A stretch of 13,908 nt of DNA from CAIWHR01 sp040007035 (GCA_040007035.1 JBDTVU010000089.1:1-13908); one strand, 5' to 3'; positions 1 to 5,510 are shown, numbered from the stretch's first letter. The notes: generated by a model from the letters alone, not told the origin. Numbers and translations: made by a program.

Positions 1-21
1 CCAAATATTTTTTGCCGCTTG

Positions 22-63
22 TTGACGTAGCGCAGAACTCCCGGAGGAAGGAAGAGCTATAGA
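22..63 (+). promoter_or_regulatory. Possible FNR-type class II promoter for the small membrane protein gene
   Basis: A perfect left half-site TTGAC lies at 22-26, but the right half at 31-35 (CGCAG) matches poorly. A -10-like TATAGA lies at 58-63. The centre of the would-be 14-bp box (28.5) is 29.5 bp from the first base of the -10. That is the geometry of a class II CRP/FNR promoter, and it matches the two better sites at 5468-5508 and 5567-5608. There is no -35 at normal spacing. Transcription would begin near 70. Confidence is low because half of the box is degenerate. Confidence 0.3.
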
Positions 64-131
64 ATCTTTGTCGGTATCACTCGGCACCCACTGGCGGCCG
101 GTGCGGTATCGGCGAGTTGGCTCGGGCAAAG

Positions 132-167
132 GGTGACGCGGGCGGTCACCGAAATGCCGTCCGGCAT
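132..167 (+). other. Two inverted repeats in the leader of the small membrane protein gene
   Basis: GGTGAC (132-137) pairs with GTCACC (145-150) across a 7-nt loop. ATGCCG (154-159) pairs with CGGCAT (162-167) across 2 nt. Both lie between the possible promoter and the ribosome-binding site of the 102-codon gene. They could be operator half-sites or leader hairpins; the sequence does not decide which. Confidence 0.35.
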
Positions 168-210
168 CACACCTCCCGGGCACGGGAATGAAGGTGTGGA
201 GGTACATGCG

Positions 211-519
211 ATGTCTGAAATGTCTGCCGTTGCATTCCAAAGCGATGTTTCGACGCGGGTCGCCCAATTGGTGAAGTATGTGTTTTTCGGTGGCGCCGCG
301 GGACTGGTCACCGGCATAGCGGTGCTGTTCGTGGTGGCCGTGTTCTATGGCAGTGCCGTCGGGCTCTCGCCTGGTGCGTGCATGCTCTTTGCCTGCTCGG
401 CAACGATGCTGCTGAGCCAACCGGCGGGCGTTGCCGGAATGTTGTCCGGGGCGACGGTCGGAGCGGTGGCGAGCGCCATCGTCTACTACGTGCATCATCA
501 TCTGCCGCGCCCGATGTAG
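211..519 (+). CDS. Small hypothetical membrane protein, 102 aa
   Basis: I do not recognise this family. The start at ATG 211 is preferred over an in-frame GTG at 133 because GGAGG (198-202) sits 8 nt upstream of it. The protein begins with about 25 polar residues, followed by a strong hydrophobic segment rich in Gly, Val and Phe (about residues 24-48). A second long apolar stretch rich in Ala, Gly and Leu (about 54-95) could be one or two helices. It ends in a His-rich tail (YVHHHLPRPM). It is therefore probably an inner-membrane protein with two or three helices. Nothing downstream is co-oriented until phaR at 1825. The long leader (about 70-210) carries inverted repeats and a possible FNR-type promoter, which would fit oxygen-responsive expression. 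Function is unknown; that it is a real gene is fairly likely from the SD and composition. Confidence 0.7.
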   Translation: MSEMSAVAFQSDVSTRVAQLVKYVFFGGAAGLVTGIAVLFVVAVFYGSAVGLSPGACMLFACSATMLLSQPAGVAGMLSGATVGAVASAIVYYVHHHLPRPM

Positions 520-614
520 CGACGCAGGGATCGGCGAGTTGCAGGGCCGATAATCCCGGCCGAGGGGGCGCTGTTGACCTGTGCGACCCTCCAGAAGCGG
601 ATTCCGTCCATCCG

Positions 615-647
615 AAAAAAGAGCCCCGAAGGTTTCCCGACGGGGCT
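615..647 (-). terminator. Rho-independent terminator of small RNA 1
   Basis: On the minus strand the stem AGCCCCG (647-641) pairs with CGGGGCT (628-622), then comes C and a run of six Ts (620-615). The 12-nt loop region contains GG-GAAA-CC, which can add two pairs capped by a GNRA tetraloop. Confidence 0.85.
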
Positions 648-648
648 T

Positions 649-692
649 GAGGCTGTATCTCTCAGGAGGAGGAGAAAGATACAGAAGGAGAC
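649..692 (-). repeat. 44-bp perfect direct repeat, copy 1
   Basis: Identical over 44 bp to 831-874, with the starts 182 bp apart. It encodes the anti-SD hairpin of the small RNA and the four bases joining it to the terminator. The conserved block starts 5' (minus strand) with GTCTCCTT, itself pyrimidine-rich and able to pair with an SD. Confidence 0.95.
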
Positions 693-764
693 GATGCTCT
701 GGTTCCACCGCGACGCCCTGCGCTGGAACACAAGCACATTTTCCCACTACGGATTAGACGGAAT

Positions 765-792
765 AATCTAAACGCGCCGACGGCGCCGTCAT
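765..792 (-). promoter_or_regulatory. Weak candidate promoter for small RNA 1
   Basis: On the minus strand ATGACG (792-787) and TAGATT (770-765) are spaced by 16 bp; each matches 4 of 6 consensus bases. Transcription would start near 758. The -10 overlaps a TTAGA/TCTAA inverted repeat (754-771). The site falls between the terminator of small RNA 2 and the 5' hairpin of small RNA 1, the only place an independent promoter could sit. It is weak by eye, so read-through or processing from the phaP transcript remains an alternative. Confidence 0.3.
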
Positions 793-796
793 CTCG

Positions 797-829
797 AAAA
801 AAAAGCCCCGCCGGTTGTACGGCGGGGCT
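797..829 (-). terminator. Rho-independent terminator of small RNA 2 (and probably of phaP)
   Basis: A perfect 10-bp GC-rich stem (829-820 with 813-804) with a 6-nt loop is followed directly by a run of seven further Ts (803-797) on the minus strand. It is the first intrinsic terminator downstream of phaP, so it probably ends that transcript as well. Confidence 0.9.
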
Positions 830-830
830 C

Positions 831-874
831 GAGGCTGTATCTCTCAGGAGGAGGAGAAAGATACAGAAGGAGAC
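831..874 (-). repeat. 44-bp perfect direct repeat, copy 2
   Basis: Exact copy of 649-692; it carries the anti-SD hairpin of small RNA 2. Confidence 0.95.
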
Positions 875-920
875 ATCAGCAACGAAGTGGGGACGCCGCG
901 TCGCGGTTCAACCCACCCCG

Positions 921-979
921 CACGCCGCATTGCCGCGGCGCCTGATGTGCCTGCGTCGCGGCGCGGGGTCGCCCCCGCG
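921..979 (-). other. Structured phaP 3' UTR with a GNRA-capped hairpin
   Basis: Behind the phaP stop codon, on the minus strand, CGCGGGG (979-973) pairs with CCCCGCG (968-962) around the loop GCGA, a GNRA tetraloop. A second GC-rich hairpin, CGCCGC/GCGGCG, follows within about 921-945. Neither is followed by a T tract, so these are not typical intrinsic terminators. They separate the coding part from small RNA 2 and could protect or set processing ends. Confidence 0.5.
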
Positions 980-1005
980 GCACGGCGCAGCAGATCACGA
1001 GATAC

Positions 1006-1551
1006 TTACGCAGCCTTGCGGCCCTTCGTCGCGGCCTTCGACGCGTTGGCGGCGGCGGCGCGGACGCTGGCATCGGCCAGGCTGACGACCTGCTTGGTGG
1101 CCTTCTGGAACTGGTCGAACGCGGCCGTCGAGGCGGCGAACGTCGACTTGAACGCGTTGACCGCGGCGTCCGAGCCGGCCGGTGCCGACTTGCTCGCCTT
1201 GTCGACCCAGGCGGCGATGCCCTTGGTGTACGCGGCCATCGATTCCTCGGCGAACTGCGAGTACTGCGCTTGCGCTTCCGACGCGACTTCGTACAGGCTG
1301 CGCGAATAGCCGAGCGCGCTCTGCACGCCGGTTTCCGCATACTTGGCGCGGAGCGCCAGCAGGTCCTGCACATCCTTGATGGAGCCGACGGCCGACGCGC
1401 CTTCGACGCCCTGTGCGAGCGCGATCTTGGCGGCGCTGAGGTTCAGCTTGAACAGCTTCTCGGCGTTCTCGATCGCGAGCGCGGCGAACTTCGTCGCCTG
1501 GGCGACATTGGCCTTGCTCAGTTCAGCGAATTGTTCGGTGGCGTTGTACAT
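1006..1551 (-). CDS. phaP: Phasin, PHB granule-associated protein
   Basis: The 181-residue product coats polyhydroxybutyrate granules and controls their number and size. It matches the Phasin_2 family of betaproteobacteria in length, in its N-terminus (MYNATEQFAELSKANVAQ) and in the amphipathic, Ala/Gln/Lys-rich helical body with few prolines. The C-terminus is a basic Ala/Lys tail (ASKAATKGRKAA), also usual in the family. The start at 1551 is supported by AGGGA 5 nt upstream. The gene is divergent from phaR and has a strong promoter (1714-1686) overlapped and flanked by two likely PhaR operators. That matches the known scheme in which free PhaR represses phaP until granules titrate it away. 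The transcript probably runs on through small RNA 2 to the terminator at 829-797. Confidence 0.95.
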   Translation of the reverse strand: MYNATEQFAELSKANVAQATKFAALAIENAEKLFKLNLSAAKIALAQGVEGASAVGSIKDVQDLLALRAKYAETGVQSALGYSRSLYEVASEAQAQYSQFAEESMAAYTKGIAAWVDKASKSAPAGSDAAVNAFKSTFAASTAAFDQFQKATKQVVSLADASVRAAAANASKAATKGRKAA

Positions 1552-1576
1552 GGCGTTCCCTTTCAGCAGTAGTGAG

Positions 1577-1592
1577 GGGTCGCGAACGACCC
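1577..1592 (-). other. Hairpin with UUCG loop in the phaP leader
   Basis: On the minus strand GGGTCG (1592-1587) pairs with CGACCC (1582-1577) around TTCG. It lies within the predicted phaP 5' UTR, ending about 16 nt before the AGGGA ribosome-binding site. It could stabilise the mRNA; any regulatory role is speculation. Confidence 0.45.
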
Positions 1593-1664
1593 GGGGTCAG
1601 GATTTGTCGGGTCCCGCGCTTCCGACCACAGGTGAGGGTCTCTGGGCCCCGCCGACGGCTGGAA

Positions 1665-1682
1665 TTGCTGCACCGCACAAAC
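1665..1682 (-). promoter_or_regulatory. Candidate PhaR operator A (proximal to phaP)
   Basis: TTGCTGCACCGCACAAAC is an imperfect palindrome with TGC...GCA at its centre, matching in style the TGC/GCA motifs known for PhaR. It is 16/18 identical to operator B at 1722-1739. It begins 3 bp downstream of the phaP -10 box (1691-1686) and so would cover the transcription start. Confidence 0.6.
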
Positions 1683-1685
1683 CCG

Positions 1686-1714
1686 ATTGTAAGGACGGGA
1701 ACGGGGCAAGTCAA
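1686..1714 (-). promoter_or_regulatory. phaP promoter, sigma-70 type
   Basis: On the minus strand, TTGACT (1714-1709) and TACAAT (1691-1686) are separated by 17 bp; each matches 5 of 6 consensus bases. It is the best sigma-70 promoter in the window. The start would be near 1679, giving a leader of about 128 nt. Confidence 0.8.
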
Positions 1715-1721
1715 GGACTTT

Positions 1722-1739
1722 TTGTTGCGCCGCACAAAC
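1722..1739 (-). promoter_or_regulatory. Candidate PhaR operator B (distal to phaP)
   Basis: TTGTTGCGCCGCACAAAC differs from operator A at only two positions. The sites start 57 bp apart and bracket the phaP promoter, so a bound pair could enclose it. It also lies about 50 bp upstream of the phaR -10 and could contribute to autoregulation. Confidence 0.6.
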
Positions 1740-1741
1740 AA

Positions 1742-1774
1742 GCGTTTGAACGGCTGGAATCCCATTTCAAACGC
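1742..1774. repeat. 9-bp perfect inverted repeat upstream of phaR
   Basis: GCGTTTGAA (1742-1750) is the exact reverse complement of TTCAAACGC (1766-1774), with 15 bp between. The right arm covers the position expected for the -35 of the phaR promoter, so it is a candidate operator for repression of phaR. It does not resemble the two PhaR-like sites beside it. Confidence 0.55.
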
Positions 1775-1797
1775 CCGATAAATCAGCGGGTTATAAT
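1769..1797 (+). promoter_or_regulatory. phaR promoter with consensus -10
   Basis: TATAAT at 1792-1797 is a perfect -10. The hexamer at 17-bp spacing (1769-1774, AAACGC) is a poor -35 and overlaps the right arm of the inverted repeat. A start near 1804 would give phaR a short leader of about 20 nt. Confidence 0.55.
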
Positions 1798-1824
1798 GCC
1801 CCGAACGCCCCGATGGAGCCTGCA

Positions 1825-2400
1825 ATGAGCGACGCCCCGCGCCTGATCAAGAAATACCCCAACCGTCGGCTGTATGACACCGTCAACAGCGGCTACATCA
1901 CGCTCGTGGACGTCAAGCAGATGGTGCTCGAGAACATCGACTTCCAGGTCATCGACGCCAAGACCGGCGACGACCTCACCCGCGCGATCCTGCTGCAGAT
2001 CATCCTCGACGAGGAAGCCGGCGGCCTGCCGATGTTCAGCTCCGAGATGCTGTCGCAGATGATCCGCTTCTACGGCAGTGCCCAGCAGACGATCATGGGC
2101 CAGTACATGGAACAGAACGTCAAGGCGTTCCTCGCGATCCAGAACAAGCTGCAGGACCAGGCGAAGCAGATCTACGGCGACAAGATGATGCTCACGCCCG
2201 ACCTGTGGAAGCAGTTCATGCAGATGCAGGCGCCGGCGATGCAGGGGATGCTCGGCAATTACCTCGAGCAGAGCGCCAAGCTGTTCATGGACATGCAGCA
2301 GCGGATGCAGGACCAGACCCGCGGGATGTTCTCGGCGTTCCCGTTCCCGAACTTCGGTGCTGCGCAGCAATCGGCGCCGGAAGAGGAAAAGAAGCGCTGA
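1825..2400 (+). CDS. phaR: PHB synthesis repressor PhaR
   Basis: This DNA- and PHB-binding repressor of phasin genes has 191 residues. The N-terminal domain (about 5-64) carries the family hallmark RLIKKYPNRRLYDT and then SGYITLVDVKQMV. The rest (about 70-160) holds two PHB-accumulation repeats rich in Met and Gln (FYGSAQQTIMGQYMEQNVKA and NYLEQSAKLFMDMQQRM), thought to bind polymer. The tail is charged (EEEKKR). ATG 1825 is preferred over the in-frame ATG 1813 because GGAG (1815-1818) sits 6 nt before it and the promoter start (about 1804) leaves little room upstream of 1813. The gene is divergent from phaP with shared operators. Downstream is a long hairpin without a T tract. Confidence 0.93.
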   Translation: MSDAPRLIKKYPNRRLYDTVNSGYITLVDVKQMVLENIDFQVIDAKTGDDLTRAILLQIILDEEAGGLPMFSSEMLSQMIRFYGSAQQTIMGQYMEQNVKAFLAIQNKLQDQAKQIYGDKMMLTPDLWKQFMQMQAPAMQGMLGNYLEQSAKLFMDMQQRMQDQTRGMFSAFPFPNFGAAQQSAPEEEKKR

Positions 2401-2413
2401 CACGCCGGAGCGC

Positions 2414-2467
2414 CGCAACAAGCCCGGCGATCGGGCCGGCGATTGTTGCGATGCGAAGCCCGGCTTC
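2414..2467 (+). terminator. Hairpins behind phaR, possible terminator
   Basis: CGCAACAA (2414-2421) pairs with TTGTTGCG (2443-2450), and inside them GCCCG (2422-2426) pairs with CGGGC (2432-2436). A second hairpin follows, GAAGCC/GGCTTC (2455-2467) with a 1-nt centre. There is no T run, so this is not a canonical intrinsic terminator. It may instead block read-through with Rho or stabilise the phaR 3' end. Confidence 0.4.
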
Positions 2468-2584
2468 GGCGATCGCGGCACGCCCCGCAGGGCTGCCGCG
2501 CATCGCGATGCACCACGGCTTCCGGCAGGCAGCGATAATGCGCGATCCGCGCGCGCGGCGCCGCGACTTTCCGTCACTCCCGCG

Positions 2585-3964
2585 ATGACCACCCGCCCCC
2601 GCCCGACGAAACGCGCGGCGTCACCTGTGCCGCGCGTCGGCTTCGTTTCGCTCGGCTGTCCGAAGGCACTCGTCGACTCCGAGCAGATCGTCACCCAGCT
2701 CCGGGCCGAGGGCTACGCGATCGCACCCTCGTACGCCGGCGCCGACCTCGTCGTCGTCAACACCTGCGGCTTCATCGACGCCGCCGTCGCCGAATCGCTC
2801 GACGCGATCGGCGAGGCACTCGCCGAGAACGGCAAGGTGATCGTGACCGGCTGCCTCGGCGCGAAGGACGGCGGCGGCTTCGTCCGTCACGCGCACCCGA
2901 AGGTGCTCGCCGTCACCGGTCCGCACGCGGCGGGCGAGGTGATGTCCGCGGTCCACGCCCACCTGCCGAAGCCGCACGACCCGTTCACCGACCTCGTCCC
3001 GCCGCAGGGCATCAAGCTCACGCCGCGCCACTACGCGTACCTCAAGATCAGCGAGGGCTGCAACCATCGCTGCACGTTCTGCATCATCCCGTCGATGCGC
3101 GGCGACCTCGTGTCGCGGCCGCTGGGCGACGTGCTCGCCGAGGCGGAGCGGCTGCTGCAGGCGGGCGTGAAGGAGCTGCTGGTCATCTCGCAGGACACCA
3201 GCGCGTACGGCGTCGACGTGAAGTACCGGACCGGGTTCTGGCAGGGGCGTCCGCTGAAGACGCGGATGAGCGAGCTTGCGACGACGCTCGACGCGATGGC
3301 GCGCGCGCACGGCGCGTGGGTGCGGCTGCACTACGTCTACCCGTATCCGCACGTCGACGACGTCATCGCGCGGATGACGGACGATCCGGCCGACGGCGGC
3401 CTGCTGCCGTACCTCGACGTGCCGTTCCAGCACGCGAGTCCGCGGATCCTCAAGCTGATGAAGCGCCCCGCCAACGCCGAAGGCACGCTGCGGCGGATCG
3501 AAGCGTGGCGCGCCGCACGGCCCGACCTCGTCATCCGGAGCACGTTCATCGCCGGCTTTCCCGGCGAGACCGAGCGCGAGTTCGAGGAGCTGCTGGCCTT
3601 TCTCGAGGCGGCGCAACTCGACCGCGTCGGCTGCTTCGCCTACTCGCCGGTCGATGGCGCCGCCGCGAACGCGCTGCCCGACCCGGTGCCGGACGTGGTC
3701 AAGGAAGCGCGGCGGGCGCGATTCATGGCGGTGCAGGCACGCATCAGCGCCGAGCGGCTCGCTCATCGCGTCGGCAGGACGCTGACCGTGCTCGTCGACG
3801 GCTACGAGGGCAAGACCGCGATCGCACGCAGCGCCGCCGATGCGCCGGAAATCGACGGCACGGTGCGCGTCGCCGACGGGGCGAAGCTCGCCGCCGGCGC
3901 GTTCGCCCGTGTCACCGTCACCGGGGCGACCGAGCACGACCTCGACGCCGTCATCGCACCTTAG
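2585..3964 (+). CDS. rimO: Ribosomal protein S12 methylthiotransferase RimO
   Basis: This radical-SAM enzyme adds a methylthio group to an aspartate of ribosomal protein S12. It is 459 residues against about 441 in E. coli. The N-terminal MTTase domain has the three cluster cysteines C25 (LGCPKALVDSEQ), C61 (NTCGFIDAA) and C90 (TGCLGA). The radical-SAM motif CxxxCxxC is C159, C163 and C166 in SEGCNHRCTFC. LGCPKALVDSE and IIPSMRG favour RimO over MiaB. The C-terminus (about 390-455) is a TRAM domain. The start at ATG 2585 aligns with family N-termini; an in-frame start at 2357 would lie inside phaR and add a non-family extension. No strong SD is visible (GTCACTCCCGCG precedes the ATG). A GATAAT at 2534-2539 is a weak possible -10. 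The gene is convergent with ackA. Confidence 0.95.
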   Translation: MTTRPRPTKRAASPVPRVGFVSLGCPKALVDSEQIVTQLRAEGYAIAPSYAGADLVVVNTCGFIDAAVAESLDAIGEALAENGKVIVTGCLGAKDGGGFVRHAHPKVLAVTGPHAAGEVMSAVHAHLPKPHDPFTDLVPPQGIKLTPRHYAYLKISEGCNHRCTFCIIPSMRGDLVSRPLGDVLAEAERLLQAGVKELLVISQDTSAYGVDVKYRTGFWQGRPLKTRMSELATTLDAMARAHGAWVRLHYVYPYPHVDDVIARMTDDPADGGLLPYLDVPFQHASPRILKLMKRPANAEGTLRRIEAWRAARPDLVIRSTFIAGFPGETEREFEELLAFLEAAQLDRVGCFAYSPVDGAAANALPDPVPDVVKEARRARFMAVQARISAERLAHRVGRTLTVLVDGYEGKTAIARSAADAPEIDGTVRVADGAKLAAGAFARVTVTGATEHDLDAVIAP

Positions 3965-3997
3965 CCATTCGCTCGCGGCGTCTCCCGACCGCGTGCA

Positions 3998-4023
3998 GCC
4001 ACCGCCGAAAAACGGTCGGTGGC
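3998..4023. terminator. Hairpin between convergent rimO and ackA
   Basis: GCCACCGCCG (3998-4007) pairs with CGG-t-CGGTGGC (4013-4023), one bulged base, around a loop of five As. It lies 34 bp after rimO and 62 bp after ackA, so it could stop transcription from both sides, although no T run follows on either strand. Confidence 0.45.
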
Positions 4024-4084
4024 GCCTTCGATCCCGCCGGCGCAGCCGCGATCAGCCCAGCATCGTCGAGGAGGACCGCGGCCG

Positions 4085-5296
4085 TCATCGTCCGATCCGG
4101 CCTGACGCTCCCCCGGCGCCGGCCAGCACGCGCCGCGTGTGGCGCGCGATCATCAGCTCCTCGTCGGTCGAAATCATCCAGGCCGACGTACGGCTCGCGG
4201 TCGTGCTGATGCGCGGGCCATTGGCTTCGTTCGCGCGCGCGTCCAGTTCCACGCCCAGCCACGCGGAATCACGGCACACCCGCTCGCGCAACCGGCGGCT
4301 GTTCTCGCCGATGCCGGCAGTAAACACGATTGCATCCAGCCCGCGCAACGCCGCCGCGAGCGACCCGAGCTCGCGCCCGATCCGGTAGACATAGAGGTCG
4401 ATCGCGGCCTTCGCGCCGGGCGCGTCGCTTGCCTCCAGCGTGCGCATGTCGCTCGAGATGCCCGAGACCCCGAGCAGCCCCGACTGCTGGTAGATCAGCT
4501 TCTCGATGGCACGCGCGTCCATCTTCATCTCGTCCATCAGGTACAGCATCACGCCCGGATCGAGATTGCCGCAGCGCGTTCCCATCGGCAAGCCGTCGGC
4601 CGTCGTGAAGCCCATCGTGCTGGCGACGCTCCTGCCGTCGGCGATCGCGCACATGCTCGCGCCGTTGCCGAGATGCAGCACCACGGTCTTCCCCTTCGCC
4701 GCCCGCGCATCGAACTGCGGCAGCGCATGCGCGATGTACTCGTACGACAGCCCGTGGAACCCGTAGCGGCGGACGCCACGGTCAGTGATCGCTTTCGGCA
4801 GCGCAAATGCCTGCGCGACCGCCGGCGCGCCGCTGTGGAACGCCGTGTCGAAGCACGCGACCTGTGGCAGCGACGGCGTACGTTCGAGCAGCACCCGGAT
4901 CGGCGCGAGGTTGTGCGGCTGGTGCAGCGGCGCGAGCGGAATGTATTTCTCGAGCGCCGTCAGCACCGCCGGATCGAGCCGGACCGGCTGCGTGTATTCG
5001 AGGCCGCCGTGCACGACACGATGGCCGACACCGACGAGGCGATGGTCGGCAAGTTCGGTGCGCAGGAATGCAACGAGGTAGTCGAGCGCGCCGTCGTGGC
5101 CGAGCTTGACTCCCTCGCCCCAAGACTTCTCGCCGAGGAGCCGGCCGGTCGCGTCCTTCGCGATGAATCGGGGAGTCGTGTAGAGCCCCTCCGCCTGGCC
5201 GCGGGCGGAGAGGACCAGCTCGCCGTCGCTCGCGGCGAACAGCGAGAACTTGAGGCTCGACGAGCCGGCGTTGAGAACCGCGATCGCGTCGGTCAT
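4085..5296 (-). CDS. ackA: Acetate kinase
   Basis: It interconverts acetyl phosphate plus ADP with acetate plus ATP in the cytoplasm. At 403 residues it is close to the usual 400. Family motifs are all present: NAGSSSLKF (9-17, phosphate loop), HRVVHGG with the catalytic arginine, ACFDTAFH with the catalytic aspartate, RRYGFHGLSY, MGTRCGNLDPG with the second arginine, FTAGIGENS and STDEELMIA with the metal-binding glutamate. No phosphotransacetylase is beside it. The leader is long: a TATATC -10 at 5473-5468 stands at exact class II distance from an FNR-type box (5496-5509). That fits induction at low oxygen, when substrate-level phosphorylation via acetate matters. A possible 28-codon upstream ORF ends one base before this ATG. 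GAGG lies about 9 nt upstream of the start. Confidence 0.95.
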   Translation of the reverse strand: MTDAIAVLNAGSSSLKFSLFAASDGELVLSARGQAEGLYTTPRFIAKDATGRLLGEKSWGEGVKLGHDGALDYLVAFLRTELADHRLVGVGHRVVHGGLEYTQPVRLDPAVLTALEKYIPLAPLHQPHNLAPIRVLLERTPSLPQVACFDTAFHSGAPAVAQAFALPKAITDRGVRRYGFHGLSYEYIAHALPQFDARAAKGKTVVLHLGNGASMCAIADGRSVASTMGFTTADGLPMGTRCGNLDPGVMLYLMDEMKMDARAIEKLIYQQSGLLGVSGISSDMRTLEASDAPGAKAAIDLYVYRIGRELGSLAAALRGLDAIVFTAGIGENSRRLRERVCRDSAWLGVELDARANEANGPRISTTASRTSAWMISTDEELMIARHTRRVLAGAGGASGRIGR

Positions 5297-5297
5297 G

Positions 5298-5384
5298 TCA
5301 TGGCCTCGGTACCGTGGCGCGCCCGACCATTGCGACCTTGGTCAGGATGTCGCAGCTGCGTGAGAGCTCTTTGGCGGCATTCAT
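5298..5384 (-). CDS. Possible 28-aa upstream ORF of ackA
   Basis: ATG at 5384 is preceded by GAGG (5395-5392) at 7-nt spacing. The peptide MNAAKELSRSCDILTKVAMV... ends with TGA at 5300-5298. One base then separates it from the ackA ATG (TGA-C-ATG). About three quarters of codons end in G or C, like neighbouring genes. It sits inside the predicted ackA 5' UTR, so it could be a leader peptide coupling translation to ackA, or a gene remnant. An open frame upstream extends to 5519 but has no better start. Unrecognised; tentative. Confidence 0.3.
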   Translation of the reverse strand: MNAAKELSRSCDILTKVAMVGRATVPRP

Positions 5385-5467
5385 GCGCGGGCCTCGAGTT
5401 TCAATGTGGGGCGCGGCAGGCATCCTTTGCCCCAGACGCCGGGGAGCAGGCCCGCCCCGTACAAACA

Positions 5468-5510
5468 GATATACCCCCTCGCATGTTACCGGCCGTTGAC
5501 ACGCGTCAAC
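5468..5510 (-). promoter_or_regulatory. FNR/Anr-type class II promoter of ackA
   Basis: GTTGAC-acgc-GTCAAC (5495-5510) is a perfect inverted repeat. Its 14-bp core, TTGAC-N4-GTCAA, is a CRP/FNR-superfamily box (FNR consensus TTGAT-N4-ATCAA). On the minus strand the hexamer TATATC (5473-5468) begins 29.5 bp from the box centre (5502.5), which places the box at about -41.5 to a start near 5461. There is no good -35, as expected for an activator-dependent promoter. The ackA leader would be about 165 nt. Confidence 0.6.

Larger units (their letters stand above)
614..729 (-). ncRNA. Small RNA 1 with anti-Shine-Dalgarno loop
   Basis: Read on the minus strand, this stretch folds into three consecutive hairpins. 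First is a 5' stem GTTCCA/TGGAAC (729-724 with 707-702, plus inner CGC/GCG). Second is an 8-bp stem CTGTATCT/AGATACAG (684-677 with 660-653) whose 16-nt loop carries CTCCTCCTCCT, complementary to Shine-Dalgarno sequences. Third is an intrinsic terminator AGCCCCG/CGGGGCT (647-641 with 628-622) followed by C and six Ts. A 44-bp block (649-692) recurs exactly in the sibling at 831-874, while the terminator stem and loop differ yet still pair, as expected of RNA rather than protein. From memory the arrangement resembles CCUCC-loop families such as the 'cuckoo' RNAs of Rhodobacter and the Rfam 'Betaproteobacteria toxic small RNA'; that identity is unchecked. The likely mode is base-pairing with mRNA ribosome-binding sites. 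The 5' end is uncertain and may reach about 758. Confidence 0.75.
796..916 (-). ncRNA. Small RNA 2, sibling with the same anti-Shine-Dalgarno loop
   Basis: It has the same three-hairpin plan as small RNA 1. The 5' stem GTGGG/CCCAC (916-912 with 891-887) contains an inner CCGC/GCGG stem (906-903 with 899-896). The central hairpin CTGTATCT/AGATACAG (866-859 with 842-835) has the identical CCTCC-rich 16-nt loop. A 10-bp terminator stem AGCCCCGCCG/CGGCGGGGCT (829-820 with 813-804) runs into a T tract (804-797). The 5' hairpins of the two siblings differ in sequence but not in position. The RNA begins roughly 90 nt behind the phaP stop codon and I see no convincing promoter of its own, so it may be cut from the phaP 3' UTR. 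Family membership needs a covariance-model search. Confidence 0.75.

Noticed and set aside
574..615. TTGACC at 574 as a further FNR half-site or -35
   Set aside because: The right half does not match and no -10 stands at either 17-bp or class II spacing.
498..737. Minus-strand open frame of 79 codons crossing small RNA 1, with a peptide segment (FCIFLLLLRDTASSP) that recurs in the second copy
   Set aside because: The shared peptide comes from the 44-bp RNA repeat. Differences between copies keep the terminator pairing rather than the protein, and the T tract after the hairpin would end transcription.
649..874. The 44-bp repeats as ends of an insertion element or a two-repeat CRISPR
   Set aside because: Only two direct copies, no transposase, no target duplication, and the interval is explained as RNA units with terminators.
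2357..2584. N-terminal extension of rimO to an upstream start
   Set aside because: Would overlap phaR and cross the hairpins behind it; the extra 76 residues are basic, low-complexity and absent from the family.
2621..3937. Minus-strand open frame of 438 codons opposite rimO
   Set aside because: Shadow frame; rimO shows all six cluster cysteines.
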